Shown here piece after piece: positions 37,761 through 46,985 of a stretch of 64,000 nt of DNA (positions are counted from its first letter, which is position 1; each line of letters starts with the position of its first letter). The notes beneath the pieces were generated by a model, which saw only the letters and a list, made by a program, of their open reading frames with translations, did not search any database and was not told the origin of the DNA. The position numbers were made by a program, and so were the translations under genes. Source of the DNA: Brucella sp. 21LCYQ03 (GTDB lineage Bacteria > Pseudomonadota > Alphaproteobacteria > Rhizobiales > Rhizobiaceae); contig NZ_JAMJWE010000008.1 of the NCBI RefSeq assembly GCF_023554105.1, positions 124,001 to 188,000 on the forward strand, in the 5' to 3' direction.

Positions 37761-38019
37761 ACTCTAGGATAGACGTTAGTGCGAAAACGGAATGACTATC
37801 TGTCAGAATATATTCATTTAAATCGATATTGCCGCCCATGCACGATTGACGCGCACGTCAACCGTCTTTAGGTTTCGTGCCGGTTCCTGATGCTGCGGGG
37901 AAATGCTGGCTTTGACGGCGTTTCTGTCAGCAGCGTTGTCATGTCGGATTCTGACATGCGGGCAAAGATTCATGGCGGCATAGTCAGGCCGCAAAAAGTC
38001 ATTGAAGAGGTAATCGCGG

Positions 38020-38766
38020 ATGAAAGTCCTTGTCGCAGTAAAGCGGGTTGTAGATTACAACGTAAAGATCCGTGTTAAGGGTGATGGTTCAGGCGTTGAG
38101 CTTGCGAACGTCAAGATGTCGATGAACCCTTTTGACGAGATCGCGGTTGAAGAAGCGATCCGTTTGAAGGAAGCTGGCAAGGTCACGGAAATCGTCGTGG
38201 TTTCGGTCGGCCCGGCACAGGCGCAGGAAACACTGCGTACGGCACTTGCCATGGGGGCTGATCGTGCAATCCTCGTGAAGACTGACGAAACCGTCGAGCC
38301 GCTTGGCGTTGCCAAGGTGCTGAAGAGCGTCGTTGAAGCTGAACAGCCAGACCTCGTGTTCCTCGGCAAGCAGGCGATTGATGATGATGCCAACCAGACT
38401 GGCCAGATGCTTTCGGCATTGCTCAACTGGAGCCAGGCAACATTCGCATCGAAAGTTGAACTTGGCGACGGTTCTGCCAAGGTAACGCGCGAAGTTGATG
38501 GTGGTCTTCAGACCATCGATGTGAAGCTGCCTGCGATTGTCACCGTTGATCTTCGTTTGAACCAGCCGCGCTATGCATCGCTGCCAAACATCATGAAGGC
38601 CAAGAAGAAGCCGCTTGATGAAAAGTCGCCTGCTGATTTTGGCGCTGACATTGCTCCACGTCTTAAGGTTTTGAAGACCGAAGAACCGGGTGGTCGCAAG
38701 GCTGGCGTGAAGGTTGGTTCGGTTTCCGAACTGGTTGAGAAGCTTAAGGCCGACGGCGTATTGTAA
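38020..38766 (+). CDS. etfB: Electron transfer flavoprotein beta subunit
   Basis: EtfB (248 residues) forms with EtfA the carrier that passes electrons from acyl-CoA and other dehydrogenases to ETF-ubiquinone oxidoreductase. It shows [18 protein letters not shown] at the start and the recognition loop NIMKAKKKP (residues 190-198). Lys193 and Lys196 align by motif with the human residues methylated by METTL20, and a METTL20 homologue is encoded at 2215-2874. etfA follows after 20 bases. Confidence 0.96.
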   Translation: MKVLVAVKRVVDYNVKIRVKGDGSGVELANVKMSMNPFDEIAVEEAIRLKEAGKVTEIVVVSVGPAQAQETLRTALAMGADRAILVKTDETVEPLGVAKVLKSVVEAEQPDLVFLGKQAIDDDANQTGQMLSALLNWSQATFASKVELGDGSAKVTREVDGGLQTIDVKLPAIVTVDLRLNQPRYASLPNIMKAKKKPLDEKSPADFGADIAPRLKVLKTEEPGGRKAGVKVGSVSELVEKLKADGVL

Positions 38767-38786
38767 GAGATCGGAAGGACAAAAAC

Positions 38787-39716
38787 ATGGCTATTCTTCT
38801 TATTGCCGAACATGACAATGCAAGCCTTTCCGATCAGACTGCAAAGGCGCTGACTGCTGCTGCCCAGATCGGCGGCGATGTTGATATTCTGGTTGCAGGC
38901 AAGGGCGCGAAAGCCGCCGCTGATGCTGCAGCAAAGCTTTCAGGCGTTCGCAAGGTTCTGCTCGCTGAAAGCGATGCACTGGAAAATCGTCTGGCTGAGC
39001 CACTCGCAGCAGCCATCGTTGAACTCGCAGGAAACTACGACACGATCATTGCAGCTGCCACCACGTCGGCCAAGAATGTGCTGCCGCGCGTAGCAGCGCT
39101 GCTCGATGTGATGCAGTTGTCTGAAATCATGGAAGTTGTCTCAAGCGACACTTTCAAGCGTCCGATCTATGCGGGCAATGCGATCCAGACCGTTCAGTCG
39201 ACTGATGCCAAGAAGGTCATCACGGTTCGTACGGCTTCTTTCTCGGCAACGGGCGAAGGCGGTTCGGCTTCGGTTGAAAGCGTGAACGCTGCTGCTGATC
39301 CTGCGCTGTCGAGCTTTGTTGAAAACGCACTGTCGGATTCCGATCGTCCGGAACTGACCTCTGCCAAGATCATCATCTCGGGTGGTCGTGCGCTTGGTTC
39401 GTCTGAGAAGTTCGAGGAAGTGATCCTTCCGGTTGCTGACAAGCTTGGTGCAGCGGTTGGTGCCAGCCGTGCAGCAGTCGACGCAGGCTATGCGCCAAAC
39501 GACTGGCAGGTTGGCCAGACCGGTAAGGTGGTTGCGCCTGAACTTTACATCGCAGTTGGTATCTCCGGCGCGATCCAGCATCTTGCAGGCATGAAAGACA
39601 GCCGCGTGATCGTGGCGATCAACAAAGACGAAGAAGCACCGATCTTCCAGGTCGCTGATTATGGTCTCGTCGGTGATCTCTTCACCATTCTGCCAGAGCT
39701 GCAAAAAGCTCTCTAA
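38787..39716 (+). CDS. etfA: Electron transfer flavoprotein alpha subunit
   Basis: EtfA (309 residues) holds FAD in its C-terminal domain: [27 protein letters not shown] and [17 protein letters not shown] are the family motifs. GGAAGGAC gives a good ribosome site before ATG 38787. It is co-transcribed with etfB and followed by a strong terminator. The acyl-CoA dehydrogenase partners are not in this window; a 3-hydroxyacyl-CoA dehydrogenase lies downstream. Confidence 0.96.
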   Translation: MAILLIAEHDNASLSDQTAKALTAAAQIGGDVDILVAGKGAKAAADAAAKLSGVRKVLLAESDALENRLAEPLAAAIVELAGNYDTIIAAATTSAKNVLPRVAALLDVMQLSEIMEVVSSDTFKRPIYAGNAIQTVQSTDAKKVITVRTASFSATGEGGSASVESVNAAADPALSSFVENALSDSDRPELTSAKIIISGGRALGSSEKFEEVILPVADKLGAAVGASRAAVDAGYAPNDWQVGQTGKVVAPELYIAVGISGAIQHLAGMKDSRVIVAINKDEEAPIFQVADYGLVGDLFTILPELQKAL

Positions 39717-39723
39717 TTTTCTT

Positions 39724-39756
39724 AAAAGGCGGCAAGTCACTCTTGCCGCCTTTTTT
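39724..39756 (+). terminator. Rho-independent terminator after etfA
   Basis: AAAAGGCGGCAAG (39724-39736) pairs with CTTGCCGCCTTTT (39742-39754) over a five-base loop, then T's. It cleanly separates etfBA from the dehydrogenase gene. Confidence 0.95.
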
Positions 39757-39867
39757 ATTCGCTAAATCGCACGCTTTGCGCGATGACCTTGCATTTTTCA
39801 CCTTTAACTGGCTTGTTAGGTGAGCTTTTTAATAAGCATGAATGCGTAGCATGGAGGAGTCGATACT

Positions 39868-40743
39868 GTGGCAATCAAAACGGTAGGTATTGTTGGTGCG
39901 GGTCAGATGGGCAGCGGAATTGCCCATGTGTGCGCTTTGGCAGGTTACGACGTGCTGTTGCACGATGCCGCTGCAGATCGGCTGGAAAAAGGTATTGCCA
40001 CGATCAATGGCAATATGGCGAGGCAGGTCGCTTCGGGTAAACTTGAAGAACAGCAGCGCTCCGATGCCATGAAGCTGATCCGTGCAGCAAACACGATGCA
40101 GGATCTTGCGGGCGTTGATCTGGCTATTGAAGCTGCGACTGAAGACGAAACCGTCAAGCGCAAGATTTTTGCTCAGCTTTGCCCTGTGCTCAATCCTGAA
40201 GCAATTGTTGCGACCAACACGTCATCGATTTCGATCACGCGTCTTGCATCGACGACTGATCGTCCAGAGCGCTTTATCGGCATTCACTTTATGAATCCGG
40301 TTCCAATCATGAAGCTGGTGGAATTGGTGCGCGGTATCGCGACTGACGAGGAAACATTCCGCAAGTCCAAGGATTTTGTGACTGCGCTCGGTAAGACAGT
40401 CACTGTTGCCGAAGATTTTCCGGCCTTTATCGTTAACCGCATTCTGCTGCCGATGATCAATGAAGCGATCTATACGCTTTATGAAGGTGTGGGCAGCGTG
40501 GAAGCCATTGATACGGCCATGAAGCTTGGCGCCAACCATCCAATGGGCCCGTTGCAGCTTGCTGATTTCATTGGTCTCGATACATGTTTATCGATCATGC
40601 AGGTTCTGCATGATGGTCTGGCGGATTCAAAATATCGCCCATGTCCGTTGCTGGTAAAGTATGTCGAAGCCGGATGGCTTGGTCGTAAAACCGGCCGTGG
40701 CTTTTATGATTATCGCGGCGAACATCCGGTTCCGACGCGCTAG
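39868..40743 (+). CDS. 3-hydroxybutyryl-CoA dehydrogenase
   Basis: A 291-residue NAD-dependent enzyme with Rossmann motif [17 protein letters not shown] (about 8-24) and the 3-hydroxyacyl-CoA signature in [19 protein letters not shown]. It oxidises 3-hydroxybutyryl-CoA in short-chain fatty acid or polyhydroxybutyrate turnover. The start is GTG 39868, with GGAGGA ten bases upstream. It stands next to etfBA, which fits beta-oxidation electron flow. Confidence 0.94.
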   Translation: MAIKTVGIVGAGQMGSGIAHVCALAGYDVLLHDAAADRLEKGIATINGNMARQVASGKLEEQQRSDAMKLIRAANTMQDLAGVDLAIEAATEDETVKRKIFAQLCPVLNPEAIVATNTSSISITRLASTTDRPERFIGIHFMNPVPIMKLVELVRGIATDEETFRKSKDFVTALGKTVTVAEDFPAFIVNRILLPMINEAIYTLYEGVGSVEAIDTAMKLGANHPMGPLQLADFIGLDTCLSIMQVLHDGLADSKYRPCPLLVKYVEAGWLGRKTGRGFYDYRGEHPVPTR

Positions 40744-40763
40744 AGCACATCCCGAAAAGTGGA
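40743..40763. repeat. Half copy of the mosaic palindrome core
   Basis: GAGCACATCCCGAAAAGTGG begins on the last base of the dehydrogenase stop codon and matches one arm of the dispersed element. The other arm is missing, and a terminator replaces it. Confidence 0.5.
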
Positions 40764-40767
40764 AACG

Positions 40768-40793
40768 GCCGGTGTAGTCACACCGGCTTTTTA
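40768..40793 (+). terminator. Rho-independent terminator after the dehydrogenase gene
   Basis: GCCGGTGT (40768-40775) pairs with ACACCGGC (40780-40787) over a four-base loop, followed by a T-run. Confidence 0.9.
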
Positions 40794-40841
40794 TTTGTGG
40801 CTAATATCCCACGCCTGTGGAAAACCTGAATATCGTTACCG

Positions 40842-40857
40842 TTAACTTAACCTTAAC
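40842..40857 (+). promoter_or_regulatory. CtrA-type box upstream of the 42-residue gene
   Basis: TTAA-CTTAACC-TTAAC is an exact TTAA-N7-TTAAC CtrA consensus. It lies 142 bases before the small gene at 40999 in a gap with no other gene, so that gene may be under cell-cycle control. Binding is not shown. Confidence 0.6.
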
Positions 40858-40998
40858 CATGCCGGTTCAGGGCTTGTTCATCTTTAATTGTTAAAGTTTT
40901 CATTAAGATGTTCGGAAGCGAAAAGGATTGCCTTAACCCTATTCGGGCGGGCGCCGGATATCATTTTAGAAAAGCAATTTGGTGAAGAGGTGAAGACG

Positions 40999-41127
40999 AT
41001 GAACATTATAGTTCAGCTGCGTGACAGCGTTAATGTTATTCGTGAATTCGTCGCACCAAGCTACAGGCCCGAGCGCCATTACATGCGCGGTCCTGGTCCG
41101 GCTTGCGCGGCACGCACGGTAAACTGA
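40999..41127 (+). CDS. Small protein, 42 residues, unknown function
   Basis: The frame reads MNIIVQLRDSVNVIREF and then a Pro/Arg-rich half with HYMRGPGPAC near the end. Support comes from GAGGTGAAGACG before ATG 40999, an exact CtrA box upstream and a terminator downstream. A longer frame from 40888 is possible but has no ribosome site. The N-terminus could form an amphipathic helix. I do not recognise the family. Confidence 0.6.
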   Translation: MNIIVQLRDSVNVIREFVAPSYRPERHYMRGPGPACAARTVN

Positions 41128-41192
41128 AGATTGAGACTTCCGTAGCTGGGCCACTGAGGTTCGGGCGCGGAGTACAAGATTTCAGGCAACAG

Positions 41193-41225
41193 AAAAGCCA
41201 GAGCGGGTGACCGCTCTGGCTTTTT
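41193..41225. terminator. Bidirectional terminator between the small gene and cysK
   Basis: AAAAGCCAGAGCG (41193-41205) pairs with CGCTCTGGCTTTT (41212-41224) over a six-base loop, with A- and T-runs on either side. Confidence 0.95.
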
Positions 41226-41240
41226 GTCTATCAGTTTTTC

Positions 41241-42224
41241 TTACTCCAAACCTTCAAAGAGCGCTGTCGAAAGATAGCGTTCTGCAAAGGATGGAATGAT
41301 GATGACGATGTTCTTGCCCTTGTTCTCAGGACGTTTGCCGATCTCGATAGCAGCGGTGAGTGCTGCACCCGACGAGATGCCAACAGGAATGCCTTCGAGA
41401 CGCGCAATCAGACGCGAATTCGCGAAAGAATCTTCGTTTGAAACAGTCACGATCTCATCATAAACGCCGGTATCCAGCGTCTTTGGTGCAAAGCCAGCGC
41501 CGATGCCCTGAATTTTGTGCGGGCCGGGTGTGCCGCCCGAAAGAATTGGCGAATCCTTCGGTTCAACTGCAACGACTTTAAAGGATGGTTTGCGCGCCTT
41601 GATGACCTGACCAACGCCGGTGATCGTGCCGCCAGTGCCAATGCCCGAAATCAGGATGTCCGCTTCGCCTTTGGTGTCGTTCCAGATTTCTTCAGCGGTT
41701 GTGAGACGGTGAATTTCAGGGTTGGCCGGATTTTCAAACTGCTGCGGAATGATCGCATTCGGATTGCCTTCAGCGATTTCTTCTGCCGTAGCGATTGCGC
41801 CCTTCATGCCCTTCGCACCTTCGGTCAGAACGAGTTCTGCACCGAGCAGCTTGAGCAGCTTGCGGCGTTCAACCGACATTGTTTCAGGCATGGTGAGCAC
41901 AAGGCGATAGCCTTTAGCAGCGGCAGCAAAGGCCAATGCAATGCCGGTATTGCCGGAGGTTGGCTCGACAAACACGGTTTTGCCCGGAACAGCCTTGCCT
42001 TGTGCTTCCAGTGCTTCGATAAGAGCCAGACCGATACGATCCTTGACGCTGGCCAATGGATTGAAGAACTCGAGCTTTACCAGCAGATTGGCTTCGACGC
42101 CGTTTTCCTTGGCGAATTTATCGATACGCACCAGCGGCGTGTTGCCGATGGTATCGAGGATGGAATCATAGATGCGCCCGCGTCCCGCAGCTGCGCCGCC
42201 TTTTTCGCCAAGTGGCTTGCTCAT
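41241..42224 (-). CDS. cysK: Cysteine synthase A (O-acetylserine sulfhydrylase)
   Basis: CysK (327 residues) makes cysteine from O-acetylserine and sulfide. The PLP lysine is K61 in [11 protein letters not shown], with [11 protein letters not shown] and [12 protein letters not shown] as the substrate and phosphate loops. Normal length. The 78 bases before the next possible frame are AT-rich and probably hold its promoter. A Cys/Met-type PLP enzyme is encoded 900 bases away. Confidence 0.96.
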   Translation of the reverse strand: MSKPLGEKGGAAAGRGRIYDSILDTIGNTPLVRIDKFAKENGVEANLLVKLEFFNPLASVKDRIGLALIEALEAQGKAVPGKTVFVEPTSGNTGIALAFAAAAKGYRLVLTMPETMSVERRKLLKLLGAELVLTEGAKGMKGAIATAEEIAEGNPNAIIPQQFENPANPEIHRLTTAEEIWNDTKGEADILISGIGTGGTITGVGQVIKARKPSFKVVAVEPKDSPILSGGTPGPHKIQGIGAGFAPKTLDTGVYDEIVTVSNEDSFANSRLIARLEGIPVGISSGAALTAAIEIGKRPENKGKNIVIIIPSFAERYLSTALFEGLE

Positions 42225-42474
42225 GGAAAAATCTCCTTGTGTTTGAAGGGGAGTTTAAGAGGAAATAACGCAAAAGCATAGCTGGCTCTGTGCTTCGAAT
42301 TGCTAAAATTTAGAATTATATTCTTTAAAGGTGGTGAAGATAGAATATATTTTTAATTCATTGTGCGCGGATTGTGTGCACGATGATTTGTTTGAAAAAG
42401 ACAATTCATCGTTCTCAAACCACTCATTGTCTCTTTCGGTAAGCTCTTCATGTCTATAAGCTTTTCCTGTCTGA
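42225..42474. other. AT-rich gap between cysK and the universal stress gene
   Basis: No convincing gene is present. A 61-codon minus-strand frame (42303-42488) has no ribosome site and no familiar motif. The stretch probably contains the cysK promoter and part of the universal stress gene promoter. Confidence 0.5.
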
Positions 42475-42488
42475 TTGATCCGCATCAA
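42475..42488 (+). promoter_or_regulatory. FNR/FixK-type box upstream of the universal stress gene
   Basis: TTGAT-CCGC-ATCAA is an exact match to the FNR/FnrL/FixK consensus TTGAT-N4-ATCAA. It ends 60 bases before the GTG start, a usual distance for an activator site. It predicts induction at low oxygen. Confidence 0.65.
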
Positions 42489-42548
42489 TGCCCTTCTTCA
42501 TAGCGGCGCGCATGGTTGGATCGTGATCACAAACTGGAGGCTTGGGCT

Positions 42549-42998
42549 GTGTATAAGAAAATTCTGATTGCTACTGATGGTTCTGAACTTGCAGATAAAG
42601 GCGTCGAACAGGGCTTGGCGCTTGCAAAGCAGTTTGGTTCGAAAGTGTCGCTGGTTTCTGTGACGGAACTCCTGCCATCCTATGGCATCGTGGTTGCCGC
42701 AGAATGGGCGTCCAGCCCTGCTGCCTTTCAGGAATATCGCGAGGCAATCACCAAAGCTGCATCTGAGCTTCTCGCAAAAGCGAAAGCCAAGGCTGAAGCT
42801 GCAGGCGTTGAGGCTGACACTTTGCACATTGAAAACCAATCTCCGGCACAAGGCATTATCGAAGCGGCACAAAAGACTGGTAGCGATTTGATCGTTATCG
42901 CATCGCACGGTCGCCGTGGTGTCAATAAATTGCTGCTCGGCAGTCAGGCGGCTGAGGTGCTTTCGTTCAGCTCGGTGCCTGTTCTGGTCGTCAAGTAA
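42549..42998 (+). CDS. Universal stress protein (UspA family)
   Basis: The 149-residue protein begins MYKKILIATDGSELADKG and ends with the ATP-binding pattern ASHGRRGVNKLLLGSQAAEV (G-2X-G-9X-G(S/T) type). UspA-family proteins bind ATP and accumulate during stress and low-oxygen growth. GTG 42549 is chosen because GGAGG is eight bases upstream. An exact FNR-type box just upstream suggests anaerobic control. A hairpin follows. Confidence 0.93.
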   Translation: MYKKILIATDGSELADKGVEQGLALAKQFGSKVSLVSVTELLPSYGIVVAAEWASSPAAFQEYREAITKAASELLAKAKAKAEAAGVEADTLHIENQSPAQGIIEAAQKTGSDLIVIASHGRRGVNKLLLGSQAAEVLSFSSVPVLVVK

Positions 42999-43045
42999 TC
43001 AGGTAATTTGCACGATGACGAGCAGGCGATGTTATTCGCTCTTAG

Positions 43046-44425
<1,380 letters not shown>

Positions 44426-44444
44426 ATCGTTTATTTTGAGAAGA

Positions 44445-44529
44445 TGGTGCGGGTGGTCGGAATCGAACCGACACTCCTTGCGGAACCGGATTTTGAGTCC
44501 GGCGCGTCTACCAGTTCCACCACACCCGC
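44445..44529 (-). tRNA. tRNA-Leu (anticodon CAA)
   Basis: The minus strand folds into a class II tRNA: acceptor GCGGGTG/CACCCGC, anticodon CAA in ACTCAAAAT, a variable arm, GGTTCGATTCC as T-loop and an encoded CCA end (44445-44447). It decodes UUG. It lies between the PLP enzyme gene and the small membrane protein gene. Confidence 0.97.
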
Positions 44530-44732
44530 ACGTAACTGCCGAAGCAGTTTGATATGGTCCAAAAACGGACAGCGGGGAGGGATATAACGATTAAACGAAA
44601 CCACGTCAATCGCTCACAAGCGGCTTGACTGATTATACTTCCACACAGCGACGAAAGCACCTTGGATGGGCGATAAAGCCTGTCGCCTGTGCTCACGTCA
44701 CCTTATGAAGTCGCCTTTTTTACAGCGCAACT

Positions 44733-44837
44733 TCAACGGCGCATATTGTATTCGACAATATTCCAGCAGACGAGAAAGGCGATCAGGCCTAACACGATGA
44801 GATCGAGCGTCTTTAGATAAGTGAGATATTCCAACAT
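44733..44837 (-). CDS. Small membrane protein, 34 residues
   Basis: The frame reads MLEYLTYLKTLDLIVLGLIA and continues FLVCWNIVEYNMRR, a single transmembrane helix (about residues 11-27) with acidic and aromatic ends. AAGGAG lies seven bases before ATG 44837, an ideal spacing. It is too short for most gene finders. Similar single-helix proteins act as small subunits of membrane complexes (CydX or CcoQ type), but there is no partner next to it. Confidence 0.6.
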   Translation of the reverse strand: MLEYLTYLKTLDLIVLGLIAFLVCWNIVEYNMRR

Positions 44838-45065
44838 AGCGCATCTCCTTCCCATGAGAGGCGCGTCGGTTTTTGTGAGGCAGCGAAAAAGGGTCGTATT
44901 CACATATTTACTTGCTGCAACGTAATTAAATATCAGGGCAACAAGTTCAGACCCTTATTTTTCGCCTGCATTGCTTTAATTCAGGCGCTCTCCCGATAGA
45001 AAATGTAGCACGTCTTTCCGATTTATCAAATTTTTGTTTCAATATGTTTGTTGAACCATTCGGCT

Positions 45066-46352
45066 TTATTTTCGCTCGGTGAAATTGCGGATACGGTTGC
45101 GAATGATCCGGGTCAGGTTGCGAGTACGCTGATAAAGATGAATTTGTGAGGCCGCCTGGCGTACTTGTTTGTCGACTCCTGGATGAAGCCCGATTACCAG
45201 TGTTTCGATGGTTTCCCGTTCTCTAAAGAGACGTGACATTACGGGATGATCGGGGACTGCACAGGAATCTGTGCGGGTAATGTTGGGATCTTCCAGATGG
45301 TTTTTGACCACCTCGATCATAAGCAACATACCGGGTGAGTAAGCCTGTAACGTCTCGTCATAGGCCGTTTTCCATGTCCATGCTTCGCCCGACACTGTGA
45401 AGACGATCAGGATAGCGATAACACGTCCATCCAATTCAAGCGTATGGATGCGTACACAATCGCGCTCAGCCAGATTGTTGACAGCTTCGCGAGCAAATGC
45501 CGCACGGAACCGGTCAACGGCCATCGCTGTGCCACGACGACCTTTCCAGCCACTCGCTTCCAGTGTCAGGAAATGTTCAAACGCAAAGCGGACTTCATCG
45601 GGTGTGCGGGCGATGCGATGTACGAGGTTGCCTTTCTCATCGAGCCGACGCCAGAGACGACTGTAATCACGACGGTGGTGTGATCCGATGGCATGCTTGA
45701 CGTAGGTTTCGCCGTCCAGCTTGCTTTCAAGAAACGGCCGGGCTTTTTGTTCGATAGAAACGATTGGTAACTGCCGTCCGATGGCGACAGAGCGAATAAG
45801 CTTTGCAACTGCACCATTGGCACGCATCTCCGGGAGCACCAGCACTTCCGGCATTTTAATGTGGTCGCGGGCAAGAATATCAAACAGATCTTCAACGACG
45901 CCCACTGGATCATCATGATCAATTAATGGCGTACCCTGAGGACCAAAAGGTGTTGCCCATGCGCGAATGACGGGCGACGACAGTGGTAATCCGGGTCGCT
46001 CAATGGTGTAGGGCATGACGAAACGCAGGCGGCTACGAATTTCGTTTTCATCGCGCATGACCATGAAGCGTACCTCACGATCCTCGAGGCGCGGCATCGC
46101 AGGTGCCAGAAAGCGTGCATTGAAGAAGATGTTTGGTTCGATGGTACGGCTGCTTAAATGATCAAGCTCATCACGCAGTTCAAATCCAGCCGACGCGCCA
46201 TAGATCGCGAGTTTTCGCGGAATGTCACGATTATGGAGACTCTCTTCCAGCCGCTTGGTTGCATCCATCGCCGCAACATTTTCTGAGAGTTGCGATATGA
46301 TACGTGCTGTATGTCCGCCCGCGGCTTCCTCAAGCAAAGGTTTCGCAGCCAT
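45066..46352 (-). CDS. GNAT/FemAB-like acetyltransferase
   Basis: This 428-residue protein has two GNAT-like halves; the C-terminal half, with RIARTPDEVRFAFEHFLTLE and LELDGRVIAILIVFTVSG, matches the CelD/BcsL (Acetyltransf_6) family linked to polysaccharide modification. ATG 46352 is chosen because AAGGAG is eight bases upstream; GTG 46355 is the alternative. It stands alone on the minus strand, so the acceptor is unknown. Confidence 0.85.
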   Translation of the reverse strand: MAAKPLLEEAAGGHTARIISQLSENVAAMDATKRLEESLHNRDIPRKLAIYGASAGFELRDELDHLSSRTIEPNIFFNARFLAPAMPRLEDREVRFMVMRDENEIRSRLRFVMPYTIERPGLPLSSPVIRAWATPFGPQGTPLIDHDDPVGVVEDLFDILARDHIKMPEVLVLPEMRANGAVAKLIRSVAIGRQLPIVSIEQKARPFLESKLDGETYVKHAIGSHHRRDYSRLWRRLDEKGNLVHRIARTPDEVRFAFEHFLTLEASGWKGRRGTAMAVDRFRAAFAREAVNNLAERDCVRIHTLELDGRVIAILIVFTVSGEAWTWKTAYDETLQAYSPGMLLMIEVVKNHLEDPNITRTDSCAVPDHPVMSRLFRERETIETLVIGLHPGVDKQVRQAASQIHLYQRTRNLTRIIRNRIRNFTERK

Positions 46353-46930
46353 CACTAAGTCTCCTTAGAGGTTGTGCTGGGAGCGGTCAAACTTGGGCCA
46401 ATTAAATATAGGTGAAGGTCGATGTTGATATGGTGCGATATTTGGCGTTTTATTTTTTCGCGCAGATCGGAGTGGAAGAGCTGATCAATATTGATATGGT
46501 AAACAACGGCCATGGCCGATAGATTCCAAAAAAATAAACGCCGCGCTTTTTCCCGGAACGCTGATTTTAGCAAAACACTATCGACCTGGTCCGTTACAGG
46601 AGTCGGCCCTGTTGCGATCATACTGGAAAGAATTCGGCTCGCTGCTTCTGCCGCAATAAAACGCACGCGTCACAACCCCTGCTTGGTTCGGCTTTGTCAA
46701 GGCTTCGATATTTCTGGTGATCTTCTGATAGATCACGGTTTATGCATATCCAGCTTTAGCCGGAATGCACTGGCTGAACATTAGATGACAGTTCTTTAAA
46801 AATGTAAAAAGAAACGGTCTTGGCTTTTAAAATGAAGTAAAATTCAAAATAATGGTAATTAGTTTGTGAATATATCAGCATTTACGCAAATGTAAAAAAC
46901 TGCGATAGTATTTTTATTTTCCGGAAAAAG
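46353..46930. other. Gap with no convincing gene (acetyltransferase to secA terminator)
   Basis: Two weak antisense frames overlap here: minus 46355-46666 and plus 46512-46784. Neither has a good ribosome site or a familiar motif. TTGATATGGT occurs twice, about 70 bases apart (near 46423 and 46491). The right-hand part, from about 46790, is AT-rich. Confidence 0.5.
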
Positions 46931-46960
46931 AAAAACCCGGCGATTGCGCGCCGGGTTTTT
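46931..46960. terminator. Terminator after secA
   Basis: AAAAACCCGGCG (46931-46942) pairs with CGCCGGGTTTTT (46949-46960) over a six-base loop. It lies 26 bases after the secA stop. Confidence 0.93.
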
Positions 46961-46985
46961 TGGTAAAGTTAGATTGTTGTAGCGC

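Noticed and set aside
39141-39740. 199-codon open frame on the minus strand
   Set aside because: Antisense to the intact etfA gene and runs into its terminator.
40890-40906. Second CtrA-like site near the 42-residue gene
   Set aside because: TTAA halves are eight bases apart, so not a consensus match.
42303-42488. 61-codon minus-strand frame in an AT-rich gap
   Set aside because: No ribosome site or recognisable motif, and it overlaps the FNR-type box of the stress gene.
44508-44696. 62-codon minus-strand frame
   Set aside because: It overlaps the 5' end of tRNA-Leu and has no ribosome site.
46355-46784. Two overlapping antisense frames (minus 46355-46666, plus 46512-46784)
   Set aside because: Neither has a convincing start or family motif; at most one could be real. 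Reported only as an uncertain gap.
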